A stretch of 64,000 nt of DNA from Thiomicrorhabdus chilensis DSM 12352 (GCF_000483485.1 NZ_KI519609.1:1579460-1643459), one strand, 5' to 3'; positions 11,355-21,051 are shown, counted from the stretch's first letter. A program made the numbers and translations. Notes: generated from the sequence alone by a model not told the origin.

Positions 11355-13025
11355 ATGCTGCAAGAACTCTCTATTCAGAATTTAGCCCTGATTGAAAACC
11401 TGACCCTGAACTTCAAAAACGGCTTCAGCACCCTGACGGGCGAAACCGGAGCGGGGAAATCCATTTTGCTGGACGCTTTGGGACTGGCTTTAGGTGAACG
11501 CGCCGACAGTGCCTTGGTACGTCACAACACCGCAAGAGCGGATGTCAGCGCCCTGTTCGACTTGGAACAACTGCCTCACGTGCAGGACTGGCTGATAGAG
11601 CAGGAACTTGACGACGACCGGCAGTGCTATCTGCGCCGCACCGTCACCTCCGAAGGTCGCTCCAAAGCTTATATCAACGGCCGACCGATTCCGGCCAGCC
11701 AGTTGAAAAGCATCGGTAACCTGTTGATTGACATTCACGGCCAACATGAACATCAATCACTGCTTAGCGGTCATCAACAGCTCACCCTGCTGGACGCCTA
11801 CGCCAACCACCCGAAATTGCTCGATTCGAGCAAAAACTATTTTAAGCACTGGCAAGGTCTAAAACACAAGCTGGATCACTTACTGAGCGATCAGGCCGAC
11901 TTTCATAGTAAATTGGAACTTCTGCAGTTCCAGCACAATGAATTTGAAGAGACCGCCCCGCTGCCAGGGGAGTTTGCAGAACTCTCGGAAGAACAGAGCA
12001 AACTGTCCCACGCCAGCGAAATCAAGCAGGCCTGTCAGAATGCCTATGAGGCTATTGAAGGCGAACGAGGCGCATCCGACCAACTTAATCAGGCGATTCA
12101 CGAACTGGAAAGTATCATCGACTTTAGTCCTGCACTGGAAAGCAGCCTGAAACAACTCAACAGCGCCCTGATCGAAGCGCAGGAAGCCGCCAGCGAAATC
12201 CAAAGCCAGGCCGAATCGGTCGAGATCGATCCGCTTTATCTGCAAACCATCGATGAGCGCCTTACCCAACTGTTCGGACTGGCCAAAAAATACCACATCG
12301 ATCCGGAAGAGCTGATCGAAAAACAGCAACAAATCGAACAGTCGTTACAAGAACTGGAGGCCTCAGATCAATCGGTGGATGAACTCAAAACGGAAATCGA
12401 GCAGGCCTGGTCGGATTACCAGACAGCCGCCAAGGCGTTGAGCCAATCGCGTCACAAAGCAGCCAAAAAACTCGCCAAAATCGTCACCGACGGCATGCAG
12501 CAATTGGGCATGCCCAACGGCCAATTTGAAGTGCGATTGGACGAGAGTGCTACAGCCAGTGCAACAGGCCTAGACAAGGTCGAATTCCGGGTCACCGCCA
12601 ACAAAGGTCAGCCTTTACAAGCGCTCGCCAAGGTCGCCTCCGGCGGAGAACTGTCGCGCATCAGCCTGGCGATTCAGGTCGCAACCGCCGAGGTGGCCAG
12701 CTTGCCGACGCTGATTTTCGACGAGGTCGATGTCGGCATCGGCGGCGGCATTGCCGAAGTGGTCGGACAGAAAATGCGCCAGCTGGGTCAGCACAAACAG
12801 ATTCTATCCATCACCCACTTGGCTCAGGTGGCCTCCCACGGGCATTGTCATCTGCATATCAGCAAACAGACCGAAGCAGATCAAACCTTTACTCATGTCA
12901 TGGAACTGGATGAAAACGGACGCATTGAAGAATTGGCGCGCATGATGGGCGGGTTGAAAATCACCGAGCAAACCCGCAACCATGCCCAGGAGATGCTCAA
13001 GGTCGCGCAACAGAAAACGACTTGA
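11355..13025 (+). CDS. recN: DNA repair protein RecN
   Basis: SMC-like ATPase that works in double-strand-break repair. The 556-residue protein starts MLQELSIQNLALIENL; the reading frame is open upstream inside nadK, but this ATG matches the family start. Walker A GETGAGKS lies at 29-36. A long coiled-coil middle follows (about 160-370). Near the C-terminus are the ABC signature ASGGELSRISLAIQ and Walker B LIFDEVDVGIGG. Two CAGGCCTG octamers fall inside the gene (12027 and 12402), each with the AT-rich flank of the dispersed motif. Confidence 0.97.
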   Translation: MLQELSIQNLALIENLTLNFKNGFSTLTGETGAGKSILLDALGLALGERADSALVRHNTARADVSALFDLEQLPHVQDWLIEQELDDDRQCYLRRTVTSEGRSKAYINGRPIPASQLKSIGNLLIDIHGQHEHQSLLSGHQQLTLLDAYANHPKLLDSSKNYFKHWQGLKHKLDHLLSDQADFHSKLELLQFQHNEFEETAPLPGEFAELSEEQSKLSHASEIKQACQNAYEAIEGERGASDQLNQAIHELESIIDFSPALESSLKQLNSALIEAQEAASEIQSQAESVEIDPLYLQTIDERLTQLFGLAKKYHIDPEELIEKQQQIEQSLQELEASDQSVDELKTEIEQAWSDYQTAAKALSQSRHKAAKKLAKIVTDGMQQLGMPNGQFEVRLDESATASATGLDKVEFRVTANKGQPLQALAKVASGGELSRISLAIQVATAEVASLPTLIFDEVDVGIGGGIAEVVGQKMRQLGQHKQILSITHLAQVASHGHCHLHISKQTEADQTFTHVMELDENGRIEELARMMGGLKITEQTRNHAQEMLKVAQQKTT

Positions 13026-13075
13026 GACTTATTTAAATTTACATAACGGCTAAAGGCGACTCAAAACCGTTGAAT

Positions 13076-13101
13076 GAAACTGAACAGGCCTGTTCAGTTT
13101 C
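13076..13101. terminator. 26-bp perfect palindrome between recN and fhs
   Basis: A perfect palindrome of 13-bp arms, centred on CAGGCCTG, lies between the convergent recN and fhs stops. It can form a hairpin on either strand but lacks a long T run on both sides. It is probably a weak two-way terminator built from the dispersed CAGGCCTG motif. Confidence 0.6.
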
Positions 13102-13130
13102 AAAAGCCGATAACCGGTTTAGCAATCTGT

Positions 13131-14807
13131 TTAGAACAAACCGGTAATCACGCCCTCATCGGAAATGTCGATTTTCTCGGCCGTCGGTACTTTGGGCAGG
13201 CCTGGCATGGTCATCATATTGCCGGCAATTGCCACGATAAAGCCCGCTCCATTTTCCAATTTAATGTCGCTGATTTCAACCGTATGACCGCTCGGCGCGC
13301 CTTTGGCGTTCGGATCGGTGGAGAATGACATCTGTGTTTTGGCCATGCAGACCGGCAGATCACCATACTTCTGCTGCAAACGCTCAATTTCATTGCGTAC
13401 CTTCACGCTGGCGACGATCTCTCTGGCGCCATAGAGTTTGGTGGCAATGGTCTCGATCTTCTCCCAGATCGGCAGCGCATCTTCATACAGATATTCAAAA
13501 CCAGGCTCGCGATTGTCGACGATCTGAATCACTTCACGAGCCAACTCTTCGGCTCCGGCGCCACCTTGCGCCCAATGCTTGGAGACCACACACTTCACCC
13601 CAAGCGCTTCACATTTCTGAATCAACAGATCGGTCTCGGCGTCGGAATCGTAAGTGAAATGGTTGATGCACACCACTGCGGGCAAGCCATAATTAACGGT
13701 CACATTATGCAAGTGGCGTTCCAAATTGGCAAAACCGACCTCCAAAGCCGGCAGATTCTCCTGGTTCAGATGATCTTTTTCCACCCCGCCGTGATATTTT
13801 AGGGCACGAACGGTCGCCACCAACACCACGGCGGAAGGCTTCAACTTGGCAGAACGACACTTGATGTTAAGGAACTTCTCCGCTCCCAAATCGGCGCCAA
13901 ATCCAGCTTCAGTCACCGCATAATCGGCCAATTTCAAGGCCGTCTGGGTAGCAGTAACGGAGTTGCATCCGTGCGCGATATTGGCAAAGGGGCCGCCGTG
14001 CACAATTGCCAGATTGTTTTCCAAAGTCTGCACCAAGTTGGGTTTAATGGCATCTTTCAAGAGCGCGGCCATGGCCCCGTCGGCCTTCAAATCGCTGGCG
14101 TAAACTGGCGTGCTGCCATCACTTTTATAGGCCACTACAATGCGCCCCAAGCGTTCTTTAAGATCGGCACGATTGGTAGCCAGGCACAGAATCGCCATGA
14201 CCTCGGAAGCCACCACAATATCAAAGCCATCTTCGCGCAGGTAGCCGTTGGCCGGGCCGCCCTGACCAACGGTAATGTCACGCAAGGCGCGGTCGTTCAT
14301 GTCCACCACACGTTTCCATTTGACGCGTCGCGCGTCGATGCCCAGCGCATTGCCGTGATGGATATGATTGTCGATCATCGCCGCCAACAGGTTATGCGCC
14401 ACGCCGATTGCGTGGAAATCACCGGTAAAGTGAAGGTTGATGTCCTCCATCGGCACCACCTGCGCATAACCGCCGCCGGCCGCGCCCCCTTTCATACCAA
14501 AGCATGGCCCTAAAGAGGGTTCGCGCAGGCACATAATGGTCTTTTTGCCGATGCGATTCAAAGCGTCACCCAGCCCCACCGTCGTGGTCGTTTTACCTTC
14601 ACCGGCCGGTGTGGGGCTGATGGCGGTCACCAAAATCAGCTTGCCCTCTTCTTTGCGGTGTGACAAATTGTCCACATAATCCAAAGAAAGTTTGGCTTTG
14701 TAATGCCCATAAGGATCCAAATGCTCGGCAGGAATTCCAAACGCCTCTTCGGCCAACTCGATAATGGGTTTCATTTTGGCATTTTGTGCAATTTCAATAT
14801 CCGACAT
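13131..14807 (-). CDS. fhs: Formate-tetrahydrofolate ligase
   Basis: ATP-dependent ligase that makes 10-formyl-tetrahydrofolate from formate and THF. The 558-residue protein is full length, starts [25 protein letters not shown] (read in parts) and has the P-loop [16 protein letters not shown] plus the [21 protein letters not shown] stretch, read in parts. It follows glcF on the same strand after about 135 bp. Formate can arise from glyoxylate breakdown, so its place behind glcDEF fits a role in recovering carbon from photorespiratory glycolate. That link is inferred from position. Confidence 0.97.
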   Translation of the reverse strand: MSDIEIAQNAKMKPIIELAEEAFGIPAEHLDPYGHYKAKLSLDYVDNLSHRKEEGKLILVTAISPTPAGEGKTTTTVGLGDALNRIGKKTIMCLREPSLGPCFGMKGGAAGGGYAQVVPMEDINLHFTGDFHAIGVAHNLLAAMIDNHIHHGNALGIDARRVKWKRVVDMNDRALRDITVGQGGPANGYLREDGFDIVVASEVMAILCLATNRADLKERLGRIVVAYKSDGSTPVYASDLKADGAMAALLKDAIKPNLVQTLENNLAIVHGGPFANIAHGCNSVTATQTALKLADYAVTEAGFGADLGAEKFLNIKCRSAKLKPSAVVLVATVRALKYHGGVEKDHLNQENLPALEVGFANLERHLHNVTVNYGLPAVVCINHFTYDSDAETDLLIQKCEALGVKCVVSKHWAQGGAGAEELAREVIQIVDNREPGFEYLYEDALPIWEKIETIATKLYGAREIVASVKVRNEIERLQQKYGDLPVCMAKTQMSFSTDPNAKGAPSGHTVEISDIKLENGAGFIVAIAGNMMTMPGLPKVPTAEKIDISDEGVITGLF

Positions 14808-14942
14808 TACGTTTTCCTTTGTAGTCTATGCGTTGTGCCTCAGCCCCCCGATGACCGAGTTGTGTTTTAATTTCTGTCACAGGTTGAAAAATCAGAGCTT
14901 ACCAAACTCCGAACAGATTTTTCAGCTGCCAACGGAAATCCC

Positions 14943-16127
14943 TTATAAAAGTTCTATCCAGTGTTTGACCGGTGTCTTAGTGCCGTTTTGCAGATGCATC
15001 AGACAACCGATATTGGCGGTGACAATCACCTCCGGTTCATCCTTTAGCAGGTTCTTCAATTTGTTGTCACGCAATTGATGGGACAATGTTTTCTGAAAAA
15101 TCGAATAGGTTCCGGCCGATCCGCAACACAGGTGCGCGTCGGCCACTGGGTTCAGTCTAAACCCGAGATCGACCAAGGTTTTTTCAACCAGGCCTGCCAG
15201 TTTCTGGCCATGCTGCAAGGTGCAAGGAGACTGGAATACCACATTCTGATTGGTCTCACGCTTGAAGGCGCTAAGGTCTTGCTGTAGCAGATATTCGGAA
15301 ATATCCATGGTGTGTTCGACGATGCGTTGCGCTTTTGGAGCATATTCACGATCTTCTTTGAGCAGGTGGGCGTAATCCTTAATCATCACCCCGCAGCCGC
15401 TGGCATTGGAAATGATCGCTTCGGCTCCATGATCCAATTCGGACAACCAGGCATCGATATTGCGTTTGACCTTAACCAAGGCATCCTCGGATCCTGACAG
15501 ATGGTGATCCACCGCTCCGCAGCATTGCTGTTGCGGGGTTTCAATCACCCCAACTCCCAACTTGTGCAGGACATTGCGTGTCGCCAGATTGATATTGGGG
15601 GCCAATGACGGCTGCACACAACCTGAAATCAACAGTACCTGTTTCGGGAAAGGTTGAGTCTGCGCGGCCTCAACCAGTTTTTTGAGTTTGGAGTCGGCCC
15701 TGGAATGACGCGCAAACGGCCACAAGGTGGTTAATAAATTAAACAAACCGGGAGAGGTCAAGGTTTTACGCACACTCCAGCGCATCACTCTCTGAGGCAA
15801 GGGCCTTGGACTTTTTTGTTCGATAAACTCGCGTCCGATGTCCAGCAAGTGTCCATATTCTACCCCCGAAGGACAGGTGGTTTCACAGGAACGGCAAGTA
15901 AGACAGCGATCCAAATGCACCAAAGAGCCGTCACTTACCTCTTTACCCTCCAGAGCATTTTTGATCAGATAGATGCGCCCACGTGGAGAATCCAGCTCGT
16001 CGCCCAGCAGTCCGTAAGTCGGACAGGCCGACAGACAGAAGCCGCAATGCACGCACGAGCGCAGAATCTTATCGGCTGTTTTGCCGGTTTCGGTTTTTAA
16101 TAGGTCAACGGGGATTTGAGTTTGCAT
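14943..16127 (-). CDS. glcF: Glycolate oxidase iron-sulfur subunit GlcF
   Basis: Electron-transfer subunit of the membrane-linked glycolate dehydrogenase GlcDEF. The 394-residue protein has two N-terminal 4Fe-4S motifs (CVHCGFCLSACPTYG and CLTCRSCETTCPSG), then two CCG domains with SGCVQPSLAPN, QQCCGAVDHHLSG and HLCCGSAGTYSIFQ. It follows glcE closely (12 bp). It supplies electrons to the quinone pool. Confidence 0.96.
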   Translation of the reverse strand: MQTQIPVDLLKTETGKTADKILRSCVHCGFCLSACPTYGLLGDELDSPRGRIYLIKNALEGKEVSDGSLVHLDRCLTCRSCETTCPSGVEYGHLLDIGREFIEQKSPRPLPQRVMRWSVRKTLTSPGLFNLLTTLWPFARHSRADSKLKKLVEAAQTQPFPKQVLLISGCVQPSLAPNINLATRNVLHKLGVGVIETPQQQCCGAVDHHLSGSEDALVKVKRNIDAWLSELDHGAEAIISNASGCGVMIKDYAHLLKEDREYAPKAQRIVEHTMDISEYLLQQDLSAFKRETNQNVVFQSPCTLQHGQKLAGLVEKTLVDLGFRLNPVADAHLCCGSAGTYSIFQKTLSHQLRDNKLKNLLKDEPEVIVTANIGCLMHLQNGTKTPVKHWIELL

Positions 16128-16139
16128 AAAATGGACGGA

Positions 16140-17096
16140 TTATAGATTCTTAAACACATTATGAGGATCAAACACCTGCTTCAATCCCGTTTTGATGTTA
16201 GAGATTGGATCGGTGTCATTATGACGCGGGGCAAAGTAGCTCTGCCACAAAGTCGAATAGGGAGCCGGCGCTTCGTCACTGAGCACCCAACGGCGCTGCC
16301 CGCACATTCCGACGGCCAGGGTATTGGGAATCGACGGAGCCGGGCCTTCGGTATCGACACGCCACAATTTCTGATTTGGCTGCAGCTTGGGTTGAAACGG
16401 ATTCAAGGTCAGCCAAACGTCATTACTGCAAGGAGTAGCATCCTGTTTGGGATGCTCGCCAAACACACGATAATAAAAACGCCCTTCATAATAAGCACAA
16501 CCGGATAAAGGCAAAGTCGTGCCGGCCATCTGGTTCATCAGCACAATCGCTTCGGCTTCCGGCATGGCTCGGCAATAGGTCACCTCCTCCACCAATGGCA
16601 TGACTTTAAGACTCAATTCGGTAATCACCGCCATCGACCCTTTGGAACCGGCCATCATTCTGGAGACATCGTAACCGGCGACGTTCTTGATCATCTGCCC
16701 ACCAAAAGTCAGCGACTGGCCTCGGCCATCCATCATTTTGGTACCCAGTACAAAATCGCGCAATACCCCACGAAAAGGTCGAGACGGCCCGGTCAACGCG
16801 CAGGCATAGGTACCACCAATGGTGGAATCGCCATAATCCGGCGGCTCAAATGCCAGCATCTGTTTGCGTTCCGCCAACGCCGCACTCAAGTCGGTCAACT
16901 TGGTGCCGGATTTGACCGTCACCACTAATTCAGAGGGCTCATAAGAGACAATCCCGCTGTTTTTAGACAACTCGACCGTTTCGACACCCTCGGAAAGCGG
17001 CACCTTACTGTTATTGCCGACCACCTGCAAGGTGCGTTTTTCGGACACCGCCTGCTGGATTTGTTCAGACAACTGTTGGGTAAACACATCGGCCAT
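16140..17096 (-). CDS. glcE: Glycolate oxidase FAD-binding subunit GlcE
   Basis: FAD-binding subunit of glycolate dehydrogenase. The 318-residue protein has the PCMH-type FAD fold seen in GDSTIGGTYACALTGPSRPF and KMMDGRGQSLTFGGQMIKNVAGYD (read in parts), and is shorter than GlcD as in other bacteria. Its ATG overlaps the glcD stop by one base (TAATG), pointing to translational coupling. Confidence 0.95.
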   Translation of the reverse strand: MADVFTQQLSEQIQQAVSEKRTLQVVGNNSKVPLSEGVETVELSKNSGIVSYEPSELVVTVKSGTKLTDLSAALAERKQMLAFEPPDYGDSTIGGTYACALTGPSRPFRGVLRDFVLGTKMMDGRGQSLTFGGQMIKNVAGYDVSRMMAGSKGSMAVITELSLKVMPLVEEVTYCRAMPEAEAIVLMNQMAGTTLPLSGCAYYEGRFYYRVFGEHPKQDATPCSNDVWLTLNPFQPKLQPNQKLWRVDTEGPAPSIPNTLAVGMCGQRRWVLSDEAPAPYSTLWQSYFAPRHNDTDPISNIKTGLKQVFDPHNVFKNL

Positions 17097-18532
17097 TAAA
17101 AACGCTCCAATTCTGGAAAAGGCAACTGATTGTTGTGCACATGCATCTGCCCGACCTCGGCACAGCGGTGCAAGGTCGGCACCGCTTTCCCGGGATTGAG
17201 CAGGCCTGTGTCGTCAAACACCTGTTTGATTGCATGGAAAATCTCCAACTCGGCCGTATCGAACTGATGACACATCGAATCCAATTTTTCCACGCCAACA
17301 CCGTGTTCGCCGGTAATGGTGCCGCCCACGTCCAAGCACAACTTCAAGATTTCGGCGCCAAATTTTTCGGTCTGTTCCAGCTGACCGGGTTGGTTTGCAT
17401 CATACAGAATCAACGGGTGCAAGTTGCCGTCTCCGGCGTGAAACACATTGGCGACTTCCAGCTGATATTTCTGCGAGAGTTTCTCGATCTCCTGCAAAAC
17501 ATAAGCCAAGCGTTTGCGCGGAATGGTGCCGTCCATACAGTAATAGTCCGGCGAGAAACGCCCCACCGCCGGAAAGGCGTTTTTACGGCCTTGCCACAAG
17601 GCGATGCGTTCGGCTTCGTTTTGCGAAACGGTAATGGTGGTAGCACCACTTTGAGTAAGGATGTCGGCAATGCGTCGGGTATCGACCTTGACCTGGTCGA
17701 AACTGCCGTCCACTTCACACAACAGCAAAGCCTCGGCTTCCAAAGGATAACCGACCTTGGCGTACTCCTCGGCCGCCATAATCGAGAATTTATCCATCAT
17801 CTCCAGCCCTGCCGGAATAATCCCCTGTTCCAGCACCGTAGTGACGGCATCGGCGCAGGCGCCGACCGAATCGAATCCGGCCATCACCAATTGCGCCGTA
17901 TCCGGCTTGGGAAGCAATTTGACCTTAACCTCGACAATCACGCCCAGCAAGCCTTCGGAACCGTTCAAAAGCGCCAGCAGATCGACACCGTCGTCCTTTT
18001 CGTCCAACACCAAAATGTCGCCATTCATATTGATGACGGTGATCGACAACACATTATGCACGGTCAAACCGTATTTCAGACAGTGAACTCCGCCGGAATT
18101 CTCGGCGACGTTGCCGCCAATCGAACAGGCAACTTGCGAGGAAGGATCGGGCGCATAGTACAGCCCATAAGGTTCCACAGCCTGGGTCACGGAGATATTG
18201 CGAACGCCCGGCTGGAGCACGGCGGTGCGAGCCAGCGGATCGACATGCAGAATCTGGTTCATTTTCGACAACCCAAGCACGATGCCGTCCGCCAACGGCA
18301 AAGCGCCTCCTGCCAAACCGGTTCCGGAGCCACGGGTAATCACCGGAACCTGATGTTCCTTGCAGATCCTCAATGCGGTCTTCACCTCTTCCACATTGGC
18401 GGGCAGTACTACCGCCATCGGCTTTTCCCGATAAGCGGAAAGGCCATCACATTCATAAGGAGAACACTGCTCTGTGTCGAAGATCACCCGGTCCTGCGGC
18501 AGGGCTTTGATCAATTGTTGTATAACGCTCAT
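17096..18532 (-). CDS. glcD: Glycolate oxidase catalytic subunit GlcD
   Basis: Flavoprotein that oxidises glycolate to glyoxylate. The 478-residue protein has the FAD/PCMH domain (VPVITRGSGTGLAGGALPL, then DPSSQVACSIGGNVAENSGG) and the C-terminal FAD-linked oxidase domain with NVFHAGDGNLHP and GGTITGEHGVGVEK. It is first of glcDEF-fhs. A TATAAT box lies only about 8 bp upstream of the ATG, so either the mRNA is nearly leaderless or the real promoter differs. A perfect FNR/ANR box lies 14 bp upstream of the start. Confidence 0.96.
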   Translation of the reverse strand: MSVIQQLIKALPQDRVIFDTEQCSPYECDGLSAYREKPMAVVLPANVEEVKTALRICKEHQVPVITRGSGTGLAGGALPLADGIVLGLSKMNQILHVDPLARTAVLQPGVRNISVTQAVEPYGLYYAPDPSSQVACSIGGNVAENSGGVHCLKYGLTVHNVLSITVINMNGDILVLDEKDDGVDLLALLNGSEGLLGVIVEVKVKLLPKPDTAQLVMAGFDSVGACADAVTTVLEQGIIPAGLEMMDKFSIMAAEEYAKVGYPLEAEALLLCEVDGSFDQVKVDTRRIADILTQSGATTITVSQNEAERIALWQGRKNAFPAVGRFSPDYYCMDGTIPRKRLAYVLQEIEKLSQKYQLEVANVFHAGDGNLHPLILYDANQPGQLEQTEKFGAEILKLCLDVGGTITGEHGVGVEKLDSMCHQFDTAELEIFHAIKQVFDDTGLLNPGKAVPTLHRCAEVGQMHVHNNQLPFPELERF

Positions 18533-18546
18533 GATTACGATTATAA

Positions 18547-18560
18547 TTGATTTAAATCAA
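18547..18560. promoter_or_regulatory. FNR/ANR-type operator between glcD and the aminotransferase gene
   Basis: The sequence TTGATTTAAATCAA is an exact match to the FNR/ANR consensus TTGAT-N4-ATCAA. It lies between divergent glcD and the glyoxylate aminotransferase gene. Its centre is about 37 bp before the start predicted from a TATAAC box at 18578, close to the usual activating position. On the glcD side it overlaps the region just before a TATAAT at 18545-18540, where binding would block. The palindrome is seen; the regulatory sense is inference. Confidence 0.65.
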
Positions 18561-18627
18561 GTTTCATCCAGTTTTTTTATAACCCTACTGAAAAAGTAGG
18601 AACCTTAAGTAAGGGAAGTTGAACGCT

Positions 18628-19743
18628 ATGCAATCATTCAATCCACCAATCCGTACTTTGATGGGCCCCGGCCCTTCAGATGTTCATCCACGAATCCTGT
18701 CGGCGATGGCACGTCCGACCATCGGCCACTTGGACCCTGAGTTTGTCCGCATGATGGATGAATTGAAGCAGCTTTTAAAATACGCGTTCCAGACCGAAAA
18801 TGAAATGACCATGCCGGTATCCGCTCCTGGATCGGCGGGCATGGAAACCTGTTTCGCCAACTTGGTCGAGCCGGGCGACAAAGTCATTGTCTGCATCAAC
18901 GGCGTGTTTGGCATGCGCATGAAAGAGAATGTTGAACGCACCGGCGGAATCTGTGTGGAAGTGCATGACGACTGGGGAAGCGCCGTTTCTCCTGCAAAAG
19001 TTGAGTCTGCATTGAAAGAACACAGCGACGCGAAAATCGTCGCTTTCGTGCATGCCGAAACTTCGACCGGTGCCTGTTCCGATGTGAAAGCCATCTGTGA
19101 CATTGCCCACCAACATGACTGCTTGACCATTGTCGATGCGGTGACCTCGCTGGGCGGCGTGGAACTTAAGGTTGACGAATGGGGCGTGGACGCCATCTAC
19201 TCCGGAACCCAGAAGTGTCTGTCGTGTACTCCTGGGCTTTCTCCGGTCAGCTTCAATGAAGCGGCTTTGCAAAAAGTTCGTAACCGCAAGACTAAAGTTC
19301 AGAGCTGGTTCCTGGACTTGAACCTGGTCATGGGTTATTGGGGACAAGGGGCCAAACGCGCCTACCATCATACCGCACCGGTGAACGCACTCTATGCCCT
19401 GCATGAATCCTTGGTGATGCTTAAAAATGAAGGCCTGGAAAACTCTTGGGCTCGCCACGCTGCCATGCACGAAAAATTAAAGGCCGGACTGGAAGAGATG
19501 GGCATCACATTCGTAGTGGAAGAATCGGTACGTCTGCCTCAGCTGAACTCGGTATGGATTCCGGAAGGTTTTGATGATGCGACTGTGCGTTCGGAACTGC
19601 TGAACACCTACAACCTGGAAATCGGTGCCGGACTGGGTGACTTTGCCGGCAAGGTATGGCGTATCGGCCTAATGGGCTTCTCCGCCAAAGAAGAGAACGT
19701 TTTGTTCTGTCTGGCCGCACTTAAAAAGGTTTTAGGCAAGTAA
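18628..19743 (+). CDS. Pyridoxal-phosphate aminotransferase, alanine/serine-glyoxylate type (class V)
   Basis: Probably converts glyoxylate to glycine, using alanine or serine as amino donor. The 371-residue protein starts MQSFNPPIRTLMGPGPSDVHPRIL (read in parts), with the family's MGPGPSxVxPR signature. The PLP lysine lies in SGTQKCLSC, and the cofactor-binding DAVTSLGG precedes it. A TTG three codons upstream was rejected because AAGGGAAG ends right at it and is 9 nt from this ATG. The gene faces glcDEF across a shared control region, which supports the glyoxylate-to-glycine step of photorespiration. The exact amino donor cannot be read from sequence. Confidence 0.9.
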   Translation: MQSFNPPIRTLMGPGPSDVHPRILSAMARPTIGHLDPEFVRMMDELKQLLKYAFQTENEMTMPVSAPGSAGMETCFANLVEPGDKVIVCINGVFGMRMKENVERTGGICVEVHDDWGSAVSPAKVESALKEHSDAKIVAFVHAETSTGACSDVKAICDIAHQHDCLTIVDAVTSLGGVELKVDEWGVDAIYSGTQKCLSCTPGLSPVSFNEAALQKVRNRKTKVQSWFLDLNLVMGYWGQGAKRAYHHTAPVNALYALHESLVMLKNEGLENSWARHAAMHEKLKAGLEEMGITFVVEESVRLPQLNSVWIPEGFDDATVRSELLNTYNLEIGAGLGDFAGKVWRIGLMGFSAKEENVLFCLAALKKVLGK

Positions 19744-19780
19744 TTCGCCCAGCCTAAAACGAATCGGCATGACACCAATA

Positions 19781-19818
19781 AACCAGGCCTGCTTAAAATG
19801 AGCAGGCCTGGTTTTTTT
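19781..19818 (+). terminator. Terminator of the aminotransferase gene, built of paired CAGGCCTG motifs
   Basis: A perfect 13-bp stem (AACCAGGCCTGCT / AGCAGGCCTGGTT) with a 7-nt loop is followed by a T run. Both arms are copies of the dispersed CAGGCCTG motif in opposite orientation, as uptake sequences do at gene ends in Neisseria and Pasteurellaceae. Confidence 0.9.
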
Positions 19819-19892
19819 ATGCTCATACTTTACGGGCATCTATCTTTTTGACTTGATTTTAAAGGCGGGTCAGGAAAACCAGACAAAATTAG

Positions 19893-19933
19893 AATAAAAA
19901 AGCCACCTAACGGACGTTCCGTTAGGTGGCTTT
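19893..19933 (-). terminator. fur terminator
   Basis: A perfect 16-bp stem (AAAGCCACCTAACGGA and its complement) with a 3-nt loop and a T run on the minus strand lies about 75 bp past the fur stop. Confidence 0.9.
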
Positions 19934-20009
19934 CAATCAGTTCTTATGTGGTGCGTTTCAATCCCGACTAACTTACGTTAGACAGGTTATGAAACGCTCA
20001 AGGGCTTAT

Positions 20010-20417
20010 TCACTGGTCTTTCAAGGTGCCGTAAATCACCAGATTATGACCGGAAAGCTCATAACCGTTTTCTTTGGCGATTTCCTGAATGCGCTCTTCG
20101 ATAACCGGGTCAACAAACTCGCGTACTTTACTGCTTTTCAAACACACCAAATGGTCATGGTTATCGCCCGTGTCCAGCTCGAAAATAGAGATATTATTCT
20201 CAAAGTTCAAACGGCGTACAATGCCGGCCTGCTCAAACTGGGTCAACACTCGATAAACGGTCGCCAGCCCGACTTCTTCGCCCTGCTCTAATAAAATTTT
20301 ATAAACGTCTTCCGCTGTTAAATGGTGATCTTCCCCTGCGCTTTCAAGAATCTCCAAAATCTTCAATCTTGGCAAGGTAACTTTCAAGCCTTTCTTCTTC
20401 AGTTCTGCACCGCTCAT
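20010..20417 (-). CDS. fur: Ferric uptake regulator Fur
   Basis: Iron-responsive repressor. The 135-residue protein has the winged helix (GLKVTLPRLKILEIL, then ATVYRVLTQFEQAGIV) and the metal-binding HDHLVC. In E. coli Fur the matching stretch is CxxC; here it is CLKSS, so the second cysteine is missing, as in Pseudomonas-type Fur, and a structural zinc site of the E. coli type is unlikely. GAGG precedes the ATG. It is divergent from bamE, the standard gammaproteobacterial pairing, and a likely target (hemP) lies 4 kb away. Confidence 0.96.
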   Translation of the reverse strand: MSGAELKKKGLKVTLPRLKILEILESAGEDHHLTAEDVYKILLEQGEEVGLATVYRVLTQFEQAGIVRRLNFENNISIFELDTGDNHDHLVCLKSSKVREFVDPVIEERIQEIAKENGYELSGHNLVIYGTLKDQ

Positions 20418-20611
20418 TTGAACCTCAATTTTTTATGTAGATCTTTGCAGCCATTAAGCAAACTTAATCAGCCGACTCCCGTCGACACGTGTCATAGCCG
20501 AATGGATGCAAAGGTCTCTTTTATACGTTATTATTGTAGTTGTGACGCATAGACATCGTTGAATACGGTGTATAATAAACCATTTTCAGCCCAACTAGAA
20601 TATTAATAGAA

Positions 20612-21007
20612 ATGATTCCAATCTTTAACTCGGTTTTTAATGCAATTTCCAACCCTCTCCGCAAATGCGTCAAGCCACTGCTTGTGGCTGGCTTAACAAC
20701 CAGCTTGCTGAGTGGCTGTTCCTTTTTGGAACCTTATAAACCGACTTTGACCCAGGGCACGGTGATCTCTCATGAAGCGGTCAGTTTGCTACAGGAAGGT
20801 TTGACCAAAGACCAGACCCGTCAATTATGCGGCCCGCCTTTAGGGGAAAGCCCGTTCAATCCAAACCATTGGGAATATGCTTTCTACACCACCGATGACA
20901 GCTTTCATCCCGACGCCATCAAGCGTTTGACGGTCGAGTTTGACGCCGATGGCATGATCAAGACTTGGAAAACGTCTGAAGAACCGATTGAGCTCAAACT
21001 GGACTAA
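20612..21007 (+). CDS. bamE: Outer membrane assembly lipoprotein BamE
   Basis: Lipoprotein of the Bam complex that inserts beta-barrel proteins. The 131-residue protein has a long N-region and a lipobox LLSGC with Cys36. The SmpA/OmlA domain follows (LTKDQTRQLCGPPLGESPF and NHWEYAFYTTDD). A TATAAT box lies at 20571. The ribosome site is weak, and the N-terminal extension before the hydrophobic segment is long, so the true start could be slightly later, but no better in-frame ATG is present. Being divergent from fur supports the call. Confidence 0.93.
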   Translation: MIPIFNSVFNAISNPLRKCVKPLLVAGLTTSLLSGCSFLEPYKPTLTQGTVISHEAVSLLQEGLTKDQTRQLCGPPLGESPFNPNHWEYAFYTTDDSFHPDAIKRLTVEFDADGMIKTWKTSEEPIELKLD

Positions 21008-21051
21008 TACACCCCGCGGAAGACCGTTTCTGACCTGAAACACGCACGAAA

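Noticed and set aside
17135-18550. A 471-codon open frame on the plus strand opposite glcD
   Set aside because: It mirrors glcD, which has all family motifs; the plus-strand frame is rich in His and Gln, as expected of an antisense frame of GC-biased codons, and has no ribosome site.
18619-18630. TTG start for the glyoxylate aminotransferase
   Set aside because: The AAGGGAAG ribosome site abuts this TTG; it is correctly spaced for the ATG at 18628.
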